Shown here: one piece after another, positions 7,719-10,000 of the stretch
Position numbering within the stretch: position 1 is the stretch's first letter
Layout: each line of letters starts with the position of its first letter
Source: Rheinheimera sp.
Lineage (GTDB): Bacteria; Pseudomonadota; Gammaproteobacteria; Enterobacterales; Alteromonadaceae
Assembly (NCBI RefSeq): GCF_020217005.1
Contig: NZ_JAIWOI010000008.1
Coordinates: forward strand, 1 to 10,000
DNA length: 10,000 nt
Direction: 5' to 3'
Made by a program: the position numbers and the translations under genes
The notes under the pieces: model-generated
What the model saw: only the letters and a program-made list of their open reading frames with translations
Told to the model about the DNA's origin: nothing
The model's database searches: none

Positions 7719-8414
7719 ATGATGACCAGACAACAGCTGGAGCAGCACTATCAGAGCTTATGGCTGCAGTCTTTACAGAAGTTTGAACAGCAGCAGTTTG
7801 ACACTGACCCTCTGTTAACAGCGACAAACGATAGCCGTTATGGTGTCACCTTGCTGGCGCGGCCTTCAGAGCAGGTGAAACAGCAAATCCAGCAGCATCT
7901 GGCAGAGCTGATGCTGCTGGAGAGTGCGCAGTATTATTACCCGGCTTCTGATTTACACTTAACCATATTGTCGCTGATTTCCTGTTATGCAGGCTTTACC
8001 TTATCGCAAATAGATACAGCGGCTTATGTGGAATTGGTTGAAGAGGTGCTGGCAGATGCTGCGCCATTTCGTCTGCATTTTCGTGGCATCACGGCATCGC
8101 CTTCTTGTGTGCTGGTGCAGGGCTTTTTTGATGGTCAAGAGTTAAATCAGTTAAGAGCCAAGCTGCGTTCTGCTTTTGGTTTATCGACTTTGCAGCATTC
8201 TATTGACCAGCGTTATGTCATCCAAACCGCACATATGACAGTGTTACGTTTCACCCAACAGCCAGCCAATCCTGCGCTGTTCCTGCAAAAACTCAAAGCT
8301 TTCACTTCTGTAGATTTTGGTTCTTGTGTGATTGACCAGTTGGAACTGGTCGGCAATGACTGGTATCAACGCCAACAAAAGACTGTACTGATCAAAAGCT
8401 TGCGACTAGGCTGA
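7719..8414 (+). CDS. 2H phosphoesterase-like protein (2'-5' RNA ligase/ligT superfamily)
   Basis: A soluble protein of 231 residues with two HxT motifs in equivalent places: DLHLTIL (78-84; H80, T82) and TAHMTVL (170-176; H172, T174). Paired HxT/S motifs about 90 residues apart define the 2H phosphoesterase superfamily, which acts on 2'-5' or cyclic phosphodiester bonds in RNA and nucleotides. Other conserved-looking segments are RYGVTLLARPSEQVK (40-54), QYYYP (71-75), GITASPS (123-129) and LVGNDWYQR (210-218). From memory, close homologues carry the database label mutarotase, which the HxT pair does not support. The natural substrate is unknown. The ATG lies 6 bases after the upstream stop without a clear Shine-Dalgarno, so coupling is likely; a second ATG follows at once. 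Confidence 0.75.
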   Translation: MMTRQQLEQHYQSLWLQSLQKFEQQQFDTDPLLTATNDSRYGVTLLARPSEQVKQQIQQHLAELMLLESAQYYYPASDLHLTILSLISCYAGFTLSQIDTAAYVELVEEVLADAAPFRLHFRGITASPSCVLVQGFFDGQELNQLRAKLRSAFGLSTLQHSIDQRYVIQTAHMTVLRFTQQPANPALFLQKLKAFTSVDFGSCVIDQLELVGNDWYQRQQKTVLIKSLRLG

Positions 8415-8451
8415 TTTTATTCAGGTCAGAAACAGGGCTGTTGGCATTCTT

Positions 8452-9162
8452 ATGTCGGATCTACTTCACGTGATTTTACTCACTTTGGCTGCAGGATTGG
8501 CAATGCCTCTGGGGGCTTTGCTGGCTAAGCTTGAGCATATTCAGTCCAACTGGCGGGAACAAGAATTCAGACATAGCGTCATGGCTTTTGGGGCTGGAGC
8601 TTTATTATCGGCCATAGCTCTGGTGTTGGTGCCGGAAGGTATCAAGGTACTGTCACCTTTGGCGGCCTGTAGCTGGTTTACAGGCGGAGCTGTGGCTTTT
8701 ATGTTGCTGGATATTTGGTTGAGTAAAAATCAAACCTCAGCAAGTCAACTGATGGCCATGTTAGCCGATTTTTTACCTGAATCATTGGCCTTAGGCGCTG
8801 TGATTGCAAGCGGCGGCTCTCAGGCACTACTACTAGCTGCTTTAATTGCGCTACAAAATATTCCTGAAGGCTTTAATGCTTATCGTGAACTCAGACAAGT
8901 TTCGTCTTACACAGCCTGGGCTATAGTGGCTAGTTTTGCAGCTATGGCATGTTTTGGTCCGCTTGCTGGCTTGGTGGGGTACTTCTGGTTGGCCGAATCT
9001 CCGGCTATAGTGGCGATGATTATGTTGTTTGCCGCAGGAGGTATTTTGTATTCATTGTTTCAGGATATCGCGCCACAGGTCAGGTTAGAGCAACACTGGG
9101 CTCCTCCTATGGGAGCTATTGCAGGATTTGTCACCGGCATGTTGGGTTATATGTATCACTAA
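8452..9162 (+). CDS. ZIP-family-like divalent metal transporter with altered metal site
   Basis: A polytopic membrane protein of 236 residues with about seven to eight hydrophobic segments. The ZIP-like pattern is ADFLPESLALG (105-115), ALQNIPEGFNAY (133-144) and FAAGGILYSLFQDIAPQ (193-209). In ZupT-type zinc/iron transporters the two central helices both carry HNxPEG-like motifs. Here the metal-binding His positions read D106 and Q135, while P109-E110 and P138-E139-G140 are kept. Metal specificity or transport activity may therefore differ. The His/Asp-rich cytoplasmic loop seen in many ZIPs is short (about 91-97). It starts 37 bases after the 2H gene with only a weak ribosome binding site, and is probably the last gene of the cluster. 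Its stop overlaps the convergent ATL gene by 4 bases. Confidence 0.78.
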   Translation: MSDLLHVILLTLAAGLAMPLGALLAKLEHIQSNWREQEFRHSVMAFGAGALLSAIALVLVPEGIKVLSPLAACSWFTGGAVAFMLLDIWLSKNQTSASQLMAMLADFLPESLALGAVIASGGSQALLLAALIALQNIPEGFNAYRELRQVSSYTAWAIVASFAAMACFGPLAGLVGYFWLAESPAIVAMIMLFAAGGILYSLFQDIAPQVRLEQHWAPPMGAIAGFVTGMLGYMYH

Positions 9163-9506
9163 TACTGCAGTTTAAACAGCAGTTCAGCTAAATCCGGTTG
9201 CCACCAGAAGTCTTTGGCTACTCTGCCATTACGCACTATCACCCCTTCGGCCAACAGCAATTGTTGTTGTGCTAAGGCTTGGGGTGTACCTGCAGCAAAA
9301 GCCAACTGACCGCCGGAGCGCATCACTCTGTACCAGGGCAGTTGCAGTTCATCCGGCGCTAACCCCAGAGTTTTCCCGACTAAGCGGGCACGGCCGGGTA
9401 AACCCGCTAAATCGGCGATCTGACCATAACTGGCAATTTTTCCGGTTGGAATTTGCAACACTGTTTGCCAGATCTTTTGTTGTTTAGAAGTTGTCTGTGG
9501 CGGCAT
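9159..9506 (-). CDS. Alkyltransferase-like protein (ATL, YbaZ/Atl1 type)
   Basis: A small DNA-binding protein of 115 residues related to the DNA-binding domain of O6-methylguanine-DNA methyltransferase. It has the SYGQIA helix with the base-flipping Tyr (Y27) and the arginine-finger segment RARLVG (39-44, likely R41). The active-site motif PCHRV is replaced by PWYRV (57-61), so the alkyl-accepting Cys is Trp 58. This is the hallmark of ATL proteins, which bind O6-alkylguanine without repairing it and hand the lesion to nucleotide excision repair. The usual ATL motif is PWHRV; Tyr in the third place is a variant. The gene is convergent with the ZIP gene (stop codons overlap, 9159-9162) and divergent from the cysteine-rich gene at 9575. 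Confidence 0.88.
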   Translation of the reverse strand: MPPQTTSKQQKIWQTVLQIPTGKIASYGQIADLAGLPGRARLVGKTLGLAPDELQLPWYRVMRSGGQLAFAAGTPQALAQQQLLLAEGVIVRNGRVAKDFWWQPDLAELLFKLQY

Positions 9507-9537
9507 GGCACATCTGTAATGGTTTTTCAGCAGACAA

Positions 9538-9546
9538 TGCTACAAT
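9538..9546 (+). promoter_or_regulatory. Possible extended -10 promoter of the cysteine-rich small gene
   Basis: TGC-TACAAT fits an extended -10 element (TGn plus a 5 of 6 match to TATAAT), about 29 bases before the ATG at 9575. No good -35 is visible 16-18 bases upstream. Transcription would start near 9553. Confidence 0.4.
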
Positions 9547-9574
9547 GCCGCCGCCTTTTTTGCCGGAGTTTTTT

Positions 9575-9757
9575 ATGTTTACCACTATTGACGGTATTCG
9601 GCTACGAATCCCCACCGAAGAGCCGGTCGCCCCAGAGAGCAACGATTGTTGTGGCAGCGGCAGCTGTTGCCCTTGCGTTTGGGATTATTACCGGGCTCAG
9701 CGAAAAGCCTGGTTGGCCAGGGAAATAGCTGCCGAAACTGAGGTTAGCTCTGACTGA
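9575..9757 (+). CDS. Small oxidoreductase-like domain protein (cysteine-rich)
   Basis: A 60-residue soluble protein. The cysteine cluster DCCGSGSCCPCVWDYY (24-39) with C25, C26, C31, C32 and C34, followed by VWDYY and a Lys/Arg/Trp helix (RAQRKAWL, 40-47), matches the oxidoreductase-like domain found at the N-terminus of some eukaryotic proteins and as short stand-alone bacterial proteins. The biochemical role is not established. The cysteines could bind a metal or an Fe-S cluster, which is inference. A Shine-Dalgarno (GGAG) stands 6 bases before the ATG. The 3' end overlaps the convergent membrane-protein gene by 14 bases. Confidence 0.82.
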   Translation: MFTTIDGIRLRIPTEEPVAPESNDCCGSGSCCPCVWDYYRAQRKAWLAREIAAETEVSSD

Positions 9758-10000
9758 GGTGCTGTTTTGCAGGCCAATCTGTAGTTAAATACCATTGCAG
9801 CAGTAACAGCATAGACGCAATAAACCATAAGTCTTTGATCAAAAACTGGCCTGAAGATGTCAGCAATCCATTGGCTGAAAAAGCGCCTGGAAAACTCAGC
9901 AGGAAGCTTTGAGTGGTTAAAAACACCGCCAGACACATCAGCCAGCCAGGTAAAAACAATGGGCGATAGTGCAAGCCCAGGCCTAACAGCAGCAACGCCA
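9744..10000 (-). CDS. Membrane protein, DUF417/RclC (YkgB)-like, C-terminal part
   Basis: The 3' part of a minus-strand gene; the reading frame is open to the right edge, so the true start lies outside the window. The visible 84 or so residues hold about three hydrophobic segments. The string TTQSFLLSFPGAF, then LLTSSGQFLIKDLWFIA, closely resembles the C-terminal region of DUF417 proteins such as E. coli RclC/YkgB (LSFL-TTP, then SG-GR-LVKD). RclC is part of the reactive chlorine response in E. coli, but whether this protein shares that role cannot be told. A DoxX-like membrane protein is the main alternative. It overlaps the convergent cysteine-rich gene by 14 bases. Confidence 0.6.
   Translation of the reverse strand, partial: ALLLLGLGLHYRPLFLPGWLMCLAVFLTTQSFLLSFPGAFSANGLLTSSGQFLIKDLWFIASMLLLLQWYLTTDWPAKQHLSQS

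Noticed and set aside
5598..9162. The transporter cluster as a defence or other novel system.
   Set aside because: Three of the four genes belong to ordinary transporter families and the fourth to a housekeeping-type enzyme superfamily; no nuclease, helicase, toxin or mobile-element gene is present.
9165..9182. Near-palindrome CTGCAGTTTAAACAGCAG just after the ZIP stop as a bidirectional terminator.
   Set aside because: The arms are imperfect, no T run follows, and it lies within the ATL coding region.
9159..9506. Annotation as an active methylated-DNA-[protein]-cysteine methyltransferase.
   Set aside because: The alkyl-accepting Cys of PCHRV is Trp here, so it cannot accept the methyl group; ATL is the better call.

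Overview
The window looks like ordinary chromosome from a gammaproteobacterium with moderate GC content. The glutamine- and leucine-rich protein style, the E. coli-type LexA operator and the general gene content suggest the Rheinheimera/Alishewanella group (Alteromonadales/Chromatiaceae-like). That placement is inferred from protein style and is not proven.

Left half (151-5428, minus strand): a complete SOS mutagenesis cassette in the order imuA-imuB-dnaE2. Its promoter at about 5451-5478 is overlapped by a near-perfect LexA box at 5435-5454. The genes are tightly packed: imuA and imuB are a few bases apart, and the imuB stop shares one base with the dnaE2 start. DnaE2 keeps the polymerase catalytic aspartates. 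ImuB is a Y-family-like protein without recognisable catalytic carboxylates, and ImuA is a RecA-like protein without a Walker A lysine. Together they should form the damage-inducible mutasome. The 150 bases beyond dnaE2 hold a short palindrome flanked by T tracts and a stretch that resembles half of an interspersed palindromic repeat.

Middle (5598-9162, plus strand): four co-directional genes with gaps of 18, 6 and 37 bases, probably one operon. They encode a CynX/NimT-type MFS transporter, an EamA-type DMT transporter, a 2H-phosphoesterase-like soluble protein, and a ZIP-like metal transporter homologue whose metal-site histidines are replaced.

Right end (9159-10000): an alkyltransferase-like DNA-repair protein (ATL, with Trp in place of the reactive Cys) on the minus strand, convergent with and overlapping the ZIP gene by 4 bases. 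Divergent from it is a 60-residue cysteine-rich protein with an oxidoreductase-like domain. That gene overlaps by 14 bases the 3' end of a convergent membrane-protein gene of the DUF417/RclC type, which runs off the right edge.

I see no tRNA, rRNA, CRISPR array, insertion sequence or phage gene. No wholly new system is evident. The most interesting points are the LexA-controlled mutasome, the glutamine-rich ImuB, the altered ZIP site, the 2H-phosphoesterase protein among transporters and the repeat fragment next to dnaE2.
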